A stretch of 12,943 nucleotides of DNA from JBBKWG01 sp037968835 (lineage in GTDB: Bacteria; Pseudomonadota; Alphaproteobacteria; Rhodobacterales; Rhodobacteraceae): positions 1-12,943 of the forward strand of contig JBBKWG010000015.1 in NCBI GenBank assembly GCA_037968835.1. Reading direction: 5' to 3'. Below, piece by piece: positions 1 to 6,290 of the stretch (positions are counted from its first letter, which is position 1; every line of letters starts with the position of its first letter). Under the pieces are notes generated by a model, which did not search any database, was not told where the DNA came from, and saw nothing but the letters and a program-made list of their open reading frames with translations. The position numbers and the translations under genes were made by a program.

Positions 1-177
1 GACGAAGAAGATCTGACAATCAGAGCGAACTGGGACCGCGCCACTGTTTTGCGAGAAGTATTCGCCAGTGATCCGGAACTGGCGAAGTTGCATCAGGCTG
101 CCGTCGATTGGCACCGCGCCCGGATTGATGTTCTGAAGACCAATCCGAAAGAGGCGGAACTGTTCGCCTTCATCACG
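1..177 (+). repeat. First copy of a repeated glycosyltransferase C-terminal tail (coding)
   Basis: This stretch encodes the same tail module as 1201-1377, at an offset of exactly 1200 bp (400 codons) with no gap. In the best 37-residue stretch, 18 positions are identical, centred on AVDWHRxRI. The similarity is at protein level and the DNA has diverged, so this is an old duplication, not a recent one. Confidence 0.75.
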
Positions 178-1449
178 GCGTCGATTGATTCCGCCGAGCA
201 GAGCAACCAGGACATAAGTCCCGACACCAAACCTGCCGTTTCAGTTTCCAACACGACCATCCCATCGGTTGCGCCAGCCGGCACGGCCATTCCGCTGCGC
301 GCTGAGCGACCTCCGATTGGCGACACGGCAGAGGATGCCTTTCGCAATCTCATGGAGCGGGTTCAGTCGCGCCAGAGGATGCTCGTCCGTCCTGATGCGA
401 TACCGCCGTCCGAACGGGTCGTCGTCGTCACCTCGATGAAAAACGAAGGGTGTTTCATCCTCGAGTGGATCGCCTATCACCTGTCGATCGGTGTCACGCA
501 TTTTCTGGTCTACACCAACGATTGCGACGATCCGACAAATGCGGTGCTCGATCAACTCGCGGTCCTCGGCCACGTCACCCGGCGCGAGAACCCCTACAAC
601 CGCGAGGCCGGGCAGAAACCCCAGCGCGGCGCTTTGAACGACGCCGCCACCCGCCCGGAAGTCACGACCGCTGACTGGGTCGGGGTTATCGACTGCGACG
701 AGTTCGTGAACATCCACGTCGGCGACGGGACCTTCGGCGCGTTACTTGAGGCGGCCAACCATCCCAACGTCATTTCGATGACATGGAGGACCTTTGGCAA
801 CAAGGGCATCCACCGCTACGACGATGTCTGGCAAACCGAAACGCTTACTGCCTGCGCGCCGGAATACCTGCCAAAACCGCGTCTGGGCTGGGGGTTCAAG
901 AGCTTCTTTCGAACGGACGGCCCCTTCGCCAAGATCGGGGTGCACAGACCGCTGCATCTGGACGAAGCGCGGGTCGATGAGATCCGCTGGGTCAACGGGG
1001 CAGGGCGCGTCATGCCGGACCGGGTTGCCCTGAAGAACGAATGGTTCTCCCGCAAGGATACGATCGGCTATGACATGGTGACGCTCAATCACTATGTCCT
1101 GCGCTCGGCGGAAAGCTTTCTGGTCAAGCGGCAGCGCGGGCGGATCAACCATGTCGATCAGGATCAGGGTCTCGCCTATTGGGCCAGTCGAAATTACGCG
1201 ACCGAGACCGACACCCGCATTCTGGCGCACATTCCCCGGGCCAAGGCTGTTCTGGATCAGCTATTGAGTGATCACACGCTGTCAAGTCTTCACGCGCAAG
1301 CCGTGGACTGGCACCGAAACAGGATTGCGGCGCTGCTGGAAACGCCGGAATATCGCGCGCTTTATAACGCGATCACCAATCCCGACCTTGCAGATGCGAT
1401 ATGGCGCGCGCGCCCCGAAGATGCGGAGCGGGTGGAGGCGGCCGAATGA
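1..1449 (+). CDS. Family 2-type glycosyltransferase, 3' part of a probable tandem-domain protein (5' truncated by window edge)
   Basis: Seen: the frame is open from base 1 to the TGA at 1447-1449 (482 residues visible). A TTG at 49 is not a convincing start because coding similarity continues upstream of it. Residues about 138-400 form one glycosyltransferase domain: a hydrophobic strand with SMKNEG, then EWIAYHLSIGVTHFLVY, then a DCDEF acidic motif (residues 231-235) in the place of the metal/nucleotide-sugar-binding DxD, and a late NHYVLRSAESFLVKRQRGR segment. This pattern is typical of the Glyco_tranf_2_4/GT92-like proteins common in Rhodobacteraceae. Residues 1-59 repeat the C-terminal tail of this domain at a constant offset of 400 residues, so another module probably lies upstream. 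About 60 poorly conserved residues rich in Ser, Thr, Pro and Ala link the two. There is no signal peptide or membrane segment in the visible part. The likely role is sugar transfer to a cell-surface or exopolysaccharide acceptor; the donor and acceptor cannot be told. The zntB start lies 34 nt downstream. Confidence 0.85.
   Translation, partial: DEEDLTIRANWDRATVLREVFASDPELAKLHQAAVDWHRARIDVLKTNPKEAELFAFITASIDSAEQSNQDISPDTKPAVSVSNTTIPSVAPAGTAIPLRAERPPIGDTAEDAFRNLMERVQSRQRMLVRPDAIPPSERVVVVTSMKNEGCFILEWIAYHLSIGVTHFLVYTNDCDDPTNAVLDQLAVLGHVTRRENPYNREAGQKPQRGALNDAATRPEVTTADWVGVIDCDEFVNIHVGDGTFGALLEAANHPNVISMTWRTFGNKGIHRYDDVWQTETLTACAPEYLPKPRLGWGFKSFFRTDGPFAKIGVHRPLHLDEARVDEIRWVNGAGRVMPDRVALKNEWFSRKDTIGYDMVTLNHYVLRSAESFLVKRQRGRINHVDQDQGLAYWASRNYATETDTRILAHIPRAKAVLDQLLSDHTLSSLHAQAVDWHRNRIAALLETPEYRALYNAITNPDLADAIWRARPEDAERVEAAE
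1201..1377 (+). repeat. Second copy of the repeated glycosyltransferase C-terminal tail (coding)
   Basis: This is the partner of the copy at 1-177 and carries LHAQAVDWHRNRI, against LHQAAVDWHRARI in the first copy. It sits directly behind the complete glycosyltransferase domain, which is why the first copy is taken as the end of an upstream domain. Confidence 0.75.
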
Positions 1450-1472
1450 TGCAGGACATGGTTCATTCAAGC

Positions 1473-1478
1473 AGGGGG
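1473..1478 (+). promoter_or_regulatory. Ribosome-binding site that decides the zntB start
   Basis: AGGGGG lies 5 nt before GTG 1484. The frame is open back to an ATG at 1268, but that longer version would overlap the glycosyltransferase gene by 182 bp and add 72 arginine-rich residues with no family resemblance. Confidence 0.7.
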
Positions 1479-1483
1479 TCGGC

Positions 1484-2494
1484 GTGATACAGCCAAGCGA
1501 GGACAATGCCGCACCGGCGGACGTTCCCGACGTGCTGACGTTCGTGTTTGACGGCAATGGCGGGGCCGAGGCGACTGCCCCCGAAGACTTCGCGGGTCTG
1601 ACGTCCGAGCGCGACAAGGGCCAGTTCGCGTGGCAGCATATTCGCCGCGATGCGCCCGAACGTCCGCAACTGATGGCCGCGTGCGGGCTCGACAGTTTCG
1701 TGACCGACGCCCTCATCGCCGACGAGACGCGGCCGCGCTGCACGGTTCACGGTGATGGTGCCTTGATAAACCTGCGCGGCATAAACCTTAATCCCGGCGC
1801 GGAACCCGAGGACATGATCTCGGTCCGGCTGTGGTTGACGCGGGACAAGGTGATCGGGATCTCGGTCAGACCGCTTCACGCCCTTGAAGATCTGCTCGAA
1901 GCTATTGCGCGCGGTCAGGCACCGACGTCGCCAGGTGATTTCGTGGCGAAGATCGCACTGCGGCTCGCTGACCGCGCAGAGCCTGCCGTGGCCACCATGA
2001 ACGAAGAAATCGACGACATGGAGGTCCGGGTGCTTGAGCCTTCGGGCGAGATTTCGCGCCCGGAACTTTCAGCACTTCGACGGCGGGCGATCCTGCTCAG
2101 ACGGTTCATGATCCCGCAACGCGATGCGCTTACAACGCTGGAGATCGAAGACGTTTCCTGGCTGGCGGACCGCGACAGAAGCCGACTTCGAGAGGCTGCT
2201 GAACGGGTTTTTCGTCTGGGCGAGGAGCTGGACGCGATCAGGGATCGGTCGCAGATTGTTCACGATCAGATCATGGATCGTCGGGCCGAAAACATGAACC
2301 GGCAGATGCTGTTGCTTTCAATCGTCGCCGCAATTTTCCTGCCGCTGGGGCTGATTACCGGCCTGTTGGGGATCAACGTTGGCGGGATTCCGGGCGCGGA
2401 TTCACCGTGGGCATTCTGGGCTGTCAGCGGGATGCTGTTGGTGATCGGACTGCTTCTGTTGCTGTGGATCAGGCGGTTTGGATTCTTCCGTTAA
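1484..2494 (+). CDS. zntB: ZntB/CorA-family divalent metal (zinc) transporter
   Basis: The encoded protein is 336 aa, close to the E. coli ZntB length (327 aa), starting at GTG 1484 behind AGGGGG. Seen: a long soluble N-terminal part (about 1-270), acidic early and helical late, then two membrane helices at about 275-294 and 309-329. Between them lies the signature GINVGGIPG (G296-I297-N298), the ZntB form of the CorA-superfamily GxN selectivity motif, where Mg2+ channels have GMN. The C-terminus is short and basic (IRRFGFFR), facing the cytoplasm. Known of the family: homopentameric inner-membrane transporters with a cytoplasmic funnel. ZntB was first described as a Zn2+ exporter and later as a proton-driven Zn2+ importer, so direction is left open. 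The gene is 34 nt behind the glycosyltransferase and may be read from the same transcript. It ends 19 bp before a bidirectional terminator. I see no metal-regulator operator upstream. Confidence 0.9.
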   Translation: MIQPSEDNAAPADVPDVLTFVFDGNGGAEATAPEDFAGLTSERDKGQFAWQHIRRDAPERPQLMAACGLDSFVTDALIADETRPRCTVHGDGALINLRGINLNPGAEPEDMISVRLWLTRDKVIGISVRPLHALEDLLEAIARGQAPTSPGDFVAKIALRLADRAEPAVATMNEEIDDMEVRVLEPSGEISRPELSALRRRAILLRRFMIPQRDALTTLEIEDVSWLADRDRSRLREAAERVFRLGEELDAIRDRSQIVHDQIMDRRAENMNRQMLLLSIVAAIFLPLGLITGLLGINVGGIPGADSPWAFWAVSGMLLVIGLLLLLWIRRFGFFR

Positions 2495-2513
2495 TCGTCA
2501 TTTCAGACAACAA

Positions 2514-2539
2514 AAAAGGGCGCATCGAAGCGCCCTTTT
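2514..2539. terminator. Bidirectional rho-independent terminator between convergent zntB and glnA
   Basis: A 10-bp perfect stem, AAAAGGGCGC (2514-2523) with GCGCCCTTTT (2530-2539), closes a 6-nt loop ATCGAA. The plus strand ends in a T-run (TTTTCCTTT) and the minus strand in six Ts, so the hairpin can stop transcription of zntB from the left and glnA from the right. Confidence 0.9.
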
Positions 2540-2557
2540 CCTTTATAAGTCTGCCGT

Positions 2558-3964
2558 TTAGCAGCTATAATACATCTTGAATTCGATCGGGTGCGGCGTA
2601 TGCTCGTAGGCGTAGATCTCTTCCCACTTCAGATCCATGTATCCCTCGATCTGGCTGGCCGTGAAAACATCGCCGGCCATAAGGAAATCCATGTCCGCGC
2701 TCAACTCTCCGAGCGCCTCGCGCAGGGATGCGCAGACTGTCGGGATGCCTTCCAGTTCTTCCGGTGGCAGGTCGTAGAGATCCTTGTCCATGGCTTCGCC
2801 CGGATCGATCTTGTTCTTGATGCCGTCGAGGCCGGCCATCAGGAGCGCCGAGAAGCACAGATAGGGGTTTGCCGAGGGGTCGGGGAAGCGTGCTTCGACG
2901 CGCTTGGCTTTCGGGCTTTCGGTCCACGGAATGCGCACGCAACCCGACCGGTTGCGAGCGGAGTATGCGCGCAGAACCGGAGCCTCGAAGCCCGGGATGA
3001 GGCGCTTGTAGGAGTTGGTCGAGGGGTTGGTGAAGGCGTTCAGGGCCTTGGCGTGCTTGAGGATTCCACCGATGTAGTACAGCGCCTCTTGTGACAGGTC
3101 CGCGTATTTATCGCCTGCGAACAAGGGCTTGCCGTCTTTCCAGATCGACATGTTGCAGTGCATCCCGGTGCCGTTGTCGCCCGCGATGGGCTTGGGCATG
3201 AAGGTGGCCGATTTGCCGTAGGCGTGGGCAACCTGGTGGATGACATACTTGTATTTCTGTAACTCGTCGGCCTGGGTTGTGAGGGTCCCGAAGATCAGGC
3301 CCAGTTCATGCTGGCACGACGCCACCTCGTGGTGGTGCTTGTCGACCTTCATGCCCATGCGCTTCATCGTCGACAGCATCTCCGAACGGATGTCCTGACC
3401 GTCGTCGACCGGGCCGACGGGGAAGTAGCCGCCCTTGACGCCGGGCCGGTGTCCCATGTTGCCCATCTCGTAGTCGGTGTCGGTATTCCAGGACGCGTCG
3501 ATTGCATCAACTTCGTACGATACCTTGTTGATTGCGACCGAATATTTAACATCATCGAACAGAAAGAATTCCGCTTCCGGACCCCAGTAAGAGGTGTCGC
3601 CGATGCCGGTGGATTTCAGATAGGACTCGGCCTTTTCGGCGGTGGAGCGCGGGTCGCGGTCGTACGCTTCGCCGGTGTCGGGTTCGACCACAGAGCAGTG
3701 AACCGCCAGTGTTTTCTCGGCGTAGAACGGGTCCATATAGGCGCTGTTGGTGTCCAGCATCAGCTTCATGTCGGACTGGTCGATCGACTTCCAACCGGCA
3801 ATCGACGAGCCGTCGAACATGAAGCCGTCATCGAGGAAATCCTCGTCCACCTGATCGGACAAAAGCGTCACGTGCTGAAGTTTGCCGCGTGGATCGGTGA
3901 AGCGGATATCGACGTATTCGACATCATCGTCCTTGATCGTTTTCAAGACGTCCTTGTTGCTCAT
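2558..3964 (-). CDS. glnA: Type I glutamine synthetase
   Basis: The encoded protein is 468 aa, the normal length for the dodecameric GSI-beta enzyme. It makes glutamine from glutamate, ammonia and ATP in the cytoplasm. Seen: the N-terminal beta-grasp domain with DIRFTDPRGK and FDGSSIAGW (residues 50-58), the catalytic WGPEAEFFLFD (Glu130 and Glu132 as metal ligands), HHHEVASCQHELG, NGTGMHCNMSIW (His269), and NRSGCVRIPW in the ATP/glutamate site. Tyr397 lies in DLYDLPPEE, the exact residue number of the adenylylation tyrosine in the E. coli enzyme, so control by the GlnE adenylyltransferase is expected. ATG 3964 is preferred (GAAGGA about 11 nt upstream). The open frame runs back to 4183 but would overlap glnB. 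The gene lies 67 bp behind glnB on the same strand with no terminator between, so the two are probably co-transcribed. The 11-bp repeat at 3984-4027 lies in that leader. Confidence 0.98.
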   Translation of the reverse strand: MSNKDVLKTIKDDDVEYVDIRFTDPRGKLQHVTLLSDQVDEDFLDDGFMFDGSSIAGWKSIDQSDMKLMLDTNSAYMDPFYAEKTLAVHCSVVEPDTGEAYDRDPRSTAEKAESYLKSTGIGDTSYWGPEAEFFLFDDVKYSVAINKVSYEVDAIDASWNTDTDYEMGNMGHRPGVKGGYFPVGPVDDGQDIRSEMLSTMKRMGMKVDKHHHEVASCQHELGLIFGTLTTQADELQKYKYVIHQVAHAYGKSATFMPKPIAGDNGTGMHCNMSIWKDGKPLFAGDKYADLSQEALYYIGGILKHAKALNAFTNPSTNSYKRLIPGFEAPVLRAYSARNRSGCVRIPWTESPKAKRVEARFPDPSANPYLCFSALLMAGLDGIKNKIDPGEAMDKDLYDLPPEELEGIPTVCASLREALGELSADMDFLMAGDVFTASQIEGYMDLKWEEIYAYEHTPHPIEFKMYYSC

Positions 3965-3983
3965 GAGAACCGTTTTCCTTCTA

Positions 3984-4027
3984 TCGGTATCGTGTCGGTA
4001 TACTATCGGTATTGCGTCGGTGTGCGG
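3984..4027. repeat. Four-copy 11-bp-period direct repeat in the glnB-glnA gap
   Basis: TCGGTAT begins at 3984, 3995 and 4006, and the variant TCGGTGT at 4017, always exactly 11 bp apart. The 4-bp spacers between copies are not conserved. Read in the direction of glnA the core is ATACCGA. The array fills most of the 67-bp space between the glnB stop and the glnA ribosome-binding site. Period and position would suit either a phased protein-binding array or an mRNA leader element; slipped-strand duplication is the simplest origin. Confidence 0.85.
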
Positions 4028-4031
4028 AGAG

Positions 4032-4370
4032 CTAGAGCGCGTCGGCGCCAGCCTCTCCGGTGCGGATGCGAATGGCCTGCGAAATGTCGGACACGAAGAT
4101 CTTGCCGTCGCCGATCTTGTCGGTCTTGGCGGCGTTGATGATCGCGTCGATTGCGGGTTCGACCTGATCGTCGGGCAGGACAACCTCGATCTTCACTTTC
4201 GGAAGGAAGTCCACGACATATTCGGCACCGCGGTAAAGCTCGGTATGGCCTTTTTGACGGCCGAAGCCCTTGACCTCCAGAACACTCAGACCCTGGACCC
4301 CGATTTCCTGAAGAGCCTCTTTCACTTCGTCCAGCTTGAACGGTTTGATGATCGCCTCGATCTTTTTCAT
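4032..4370 (-). CDS. glnB: Nitrogen regulatory protein P-II
   Basis: The encoded protein is 112 aa, the standard PII length. Seen: the start MKKIEAIIKPFKLDEVKEAL, the T-loop RGAEYVVDF with Tyr51 (uridylylation site of GlnD), VLPDDQVEPAIDAI in the ATP/2-oxoglutarate-binding B-loop region, and the C-loop GDGKIFV followed by IRIRTGEAGADAL. Known role: a trimer that senses 2-oxoglutarate, ATP/ADP and, through uridylylation, glutamine, and signals to GlnE and NtrB to adjust glutamine synthetase activity and synthesis. ATG 4370 is preferred over upstream in-frame starts (to 4481) because it matches the family N-terminus and has AGGGAG about 8 nt upstream. As the first gene ahead of glnA it forms the glnBA operon typical of alphaproteobacteria. 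I call it glnB, not glnK, because it sits with glnA and no amtB gene is in the window. Confidence 0.97.
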   Translation of the reverse strand: MKKIEAIIKPFKLDEVKEALQEIGVQGLSVLEVKGFGRQKGHTELYRGAEYVVDFLPKVKIEVVLPDDQVEPAIDAIINAAKTDKIGDGKIFVSDISQAIRIRTGEAGADAL

Positions 4371-4615
4371 GACTCGACTCCCTGGACGCGTTTGGTTGGG
4401 TGAGACCACGGGCCGCGCGCCGCCACAATTGATGGCCACTCTGCCATATGGCGTCGCACCGGCTTTCTGACCGGCCTGCACAATATTTGGGCAGTTTGGC
4501 GGAAAGCTGGGCGGAATGTAAACGCGATTTCTTGCGACATCCTGCCTGATGAGTGGCGGGTGGCGCGCGATGCGGTCATATTCGGCCCCGTGCAGAGGCG
4601 ATGGGCGAGAATTTC
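4371..4615. other. Divergent control region between glnB and nnrE, longest gene-free stretch
   Basis: These 245 bp separate the minus-strand glnBA operon from the plus-strand nnrED genes and must hold the glnB promoter and probably that of nnrE. Apart from the NtrC-like dyad at 4477-4493 and a CCGG-N8-CCGG pair at 4459-4474, I see no convincing promoter, terminator or small gene. Confidence 0.5.
4477..4493. promoter_or_regulatory. Possible NtrC-type dyad upstream of glnB (weak)
   Basis: TGCACA-N5-TGGGCA has the 17-bp layout of the enteric NtrC site (TGCACC-N5-GGTGCA) and matches 9 of 12 arm positions. It lies 107 bp before the glnB start in the divergent region. NtrC control of glnBA is established in related bacteria. 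I found no clear sigma-54 -24/-12 element; a CATATG at 4445-4450 could serve as a -10 for glnB. This call rests on one imperfect site. Confidence 0.3.
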
Positions 4616-5281
4616 ATGACCGAGTTGCTGAGCGCGGCGCAAATGCGCGCGATCGAACAGGCCGCCATCGCTTCGGGCGAGGTGACGGGGCTGGATCTGA
4701 TGGAGCGCGCCGGGCGCGGGGTCGTCGAGGCGATCTTCGAGGAATGGCCAGACCTGGCGATAGCCTCGCGCCGCGCGGTGGTTATGTGCGGGCCGGGCAA
4801 TAACGGCGGCGACGGGTTCGTGGTAGCGCGACTGTTGAAGGAGTGGGGCTGGCAGGTGGAGGTGTTTCTCTACGGTGTGCCGGACAAGCTGCCGCCGGAT
4901 GCGCGGGTGAATTACGAGCGGTGGGCAGAGTCGGGGCGTTGCCACCCGTTCACCGACAGCGATACCCGCGACCCGCTGCTTCACGATCCACATCCGGATA
5001 TTTGGGTCGACGCGATTTTCGGCATCGGACTGAACCGACCGCTGCCGGATCTGGTGACCCGGATGATGCATCGGATTTACTACGAGCAGAACTGGTGCGA
5101 CGCACCGATTGTCGCGGTCGATATCCCGAGTGGTCTTTCGTCGGACACCGGCCAGTCGGTTCAGACCTTTCATCTGAGCGCCGACTTGACCGTGACGTTT
5201 CATCAACTCAAACACGGTCACGTTGCGGGCGAAGGCCCGACAAGATGCGGCAAGGTGGTGGTGCGGGATATTGGCCTCTGA
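4616..5281 (+). CDS. nnrE: NAD(P)H-hydrate epimerase (YjeF_N domain), separate polypeptide
   Basis: The encoded protein is 221 aa. It interconverts the R and S forms of the hydrated cofactors NADHX and NADPHX so that the dehydratase can repair them. Seen: MTELLSAAQMRAIEQAAI at the start, LMERAGRGVVEAI, the glycine-rich CGPGNNGGDG (58-67), VDAIFGIG with Asp132, and VDIPSGLSSDTG (168-179); together these are a complete YjeF N-terminal Rossmann-like domain. ATG 4616 gives the usual family N-terminus; the in-frame ATG at 4601 and an earlier start at 4553 remain possible, and no start has a strong ribosome-binding site. In related bacteria and in E. coli this domain is normally fused to the dehydratase. 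Here the frame ends in TGA at 5279-5281, right after VVVRDIGL, and the dehydratase follows in another frame 35 nt later. Either this is a natural two-gene arrangement or a frameshift broke the fusion; the domain itself is intact. Confidence 0.9.
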   Translation: MTELLSAAQMRAIEQAAIASGEVTGLDLMERAGRGVVEAIFEEWPDLAIASRRAVVMCGPGNNGGDGFVVARLLKEWGWQVEVFLYGVPDKLPPDARVNYERWAESGRCHPFTDSDTRDPLLHDPHPDIWVDAIFGIGLNRPLPDLVTRMMHRIYYEQNWCDAPIVAVDIPSGLSSDTGQSVQTFHLSADLTVTFHQLKHGHVAGEGPTRCGKVVVRDIGL

Positions 5282-5304
5282 TCCAGCGGAAAGCTGCAAG
5301 CCAC

Positions 5305-5310
5305 GGGAGG
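5305..5310 (+). promoter_or_regulatory. Strong ribosome-binding site for nnrD
   Basis: GGGAGG lies 6 nt before ATG 5317, inside the 35-nt gap after the nnrE stop. It fixes the nnrD start and supports separate translation of the dehydratase rather than a sequencing slip in a fused gene. Confidence 0.7.
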
Positions 5311-5316
5311 CGAGAA

Positions 5317-6207
5317 ATGTATCGTGATGCCAGCCAGATCGAAATGAACGCCCGGCGGCGCGCGATGCTCGCCAAGACGACGGATGCGCACAAATACACC
5401 CACGGCCACGCGCTGATCCTTTCCGGTGGCCCCGGTCGCACAGGAGCTGCCCGTCTTGCCGCGCGCGGGGCGCTTCGGATCGGTGCGGGTTTGGTAACGC
5501 TGGGGGTGCCGCCTTCGGCGCAGTCCGAGGTGGCGGCGCAGGTGACGGCGGTGATGCTGGCGCGCATTCAGGATAGTGATGCGCTGGCGGAGGTTTTGAC
5601 GGATCAGCGGATCAACGCGCTGTGCCTTGGGCCGGGAATGGGGACGGGGGCGGATAGTCAGGCGCTGGTGTCGGAGGCGTTGGGGCGCGCAGGAGTGGAC
5701 CCCCGAGCAACGGTTCTCGACGCCGATGCGCTGACGATCCTGTCGCAGCATCCTGACCTGTTCGACGCGCTTCACGAAACCTGCGTCCTGACCCCGCACG
5801 CGGGCGAGTTCAGGCGGTTGTTTCCGGACATCGCCGAGAAACTCGATGCCTCCGCCACGAAAGACCCCGCCTATTCCAAGGTCGATGCCACCCGCGAGGC
5901 CGCCGTTCGGACCGGTTGTGTCGTTGTTTTCAAGGGTTCCGACACGGTGATTGCCGATCCGCAGGGGCGCTGTGCGATAAACTCGTCCACCCACGACCGC
6001 GCCGCGCCGTGGCTTGCCACCGCCGGGTCGGGCGACGTGCTGGCGGGCTTCATCACCGGGCTTCTGGCGCGAGGTTTCGCCCCGATGCAGGCCGCCGAGA
6101 CCGCCGCCTGGCTGCACACCGAGTGCGCCTTGTCGTTCGGCCCCGGCCTGATCGCCGAGGATCTGCCCGAGGAATTGCCATGCGTGTTTCGCGAACTTGG
6201 CCTTTGA
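5317..6207 (+). CDS. nnrD: ADP-dependent NAD(P)H-hydrate dehydratase (YjeF_C/CARKD domain), separate polypeptide
   Basis: The encoded protein is 296 aa. It dehydrates (S)-NADHX and (S)-NADPHX back to NADH and NADPH using ADP (bacterial enzymes) in the cytoplasm. Seen: HKYTHGHALILSGGPGRTGA near the N-terminus, RIGAGLVTLGVP, CLGPGMGTG (103-111), VLDADALT (133-140), LTPHAGEF (158-165), VFKGSDTVIADPQG and ATAGSGDVLAGFITGLL (235-250), the ribokinase-like nucleotide-binding and active-site motifs in the usual order. The start at ATG 5317 is set by GGGAGG; M10 (5344) is a weaker alternative. The open frame runs without a stop back to 4843 inside nnrE, but that part resembles no protein and is read as a GC-rich shadow. 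Translational coupling to nnrE is likely. The gene ends 83 bp before the cfa-like gene, with no terminator visible in that gap. Confidence 0.93.
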   Translation: MYRDASQIEMNARRRAMLAKTTDAHKYTHGHALILSGGPGRTGAARLAARGALRIGAGLVTLGVPPSAQSEVAAQVTAVMLARIQDSDALAEVLTDQRINALCLGPGMGTGADSQALVSEALGRAGVDPRATVLDADALTILSQHPDLFDALHETCVLTPHAGEFRRLFPDIAEKLDASATKDPAYSKVDATREAAVRTGCVVVFKGSDTVIADPQGRCAINSSTHDRAAPWLATAGSGDVLAGFITGLLARGFAPMQAAETAAWLHTECALSFGPGLIAEDLPEELPCVFRELGL

Positions 6208-6231
6208 ATGGCACTTAACCCCAAGAAATAG

Positions 6232-6259
6232 TTGAAGACCTCGCGTCCCGCGTTACTCT
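6232..6259 (+). promoter_or_regulatory. Possible promoter for the cfa-trgAB run (weak)
   Basis: TTGAAG (6232-6237), 16-bp spacer, TACTCT (6254-6259), about 30 bp before the ATG at 6291. This is the best match in the 83-bp gap, but such matches occur by chance. It would explain how the run is expressed apart from nnrED. Confidence 0.25.
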
Positions 6260-6290
6260 TGTAGCAATCACTGCGGCCCATGGGGATGAC

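Noticed and set aside
1268..1483. A longer zntB starting at ATG 1268
   Set aside because: It would overlap the glycosyltransferase gene by 182 bp and add 72 basic residues foreign to ZntB; GTG 1484 has AGGGGG 5 nt upstream.
3308..4138. A 276-codon plus-strand frame opposite glnA and the end of glnB
   Set aside because: It is antisense to two of the most certain genes in the window and has no recognisable domain or ribosome-binding site.
3965..4183. A longer glnA with 73 extra N-terminal residues
   Set aside because: The extension would overlap glnB and translate the 11-bp repeat. The MSNKDVLK start at 3964 matches the glutamine synthetase N-terminus and gives the standard 468 residues.
4843..5316. 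An N-terminal extension of the dehydratase gene inside nnrE (open frame back to 4843)
   Set aside because: It overlaps the intact epimerase domain in another frame and resembles nothing; the strong ribosome-binding site at 5305-5310 marks the true start.
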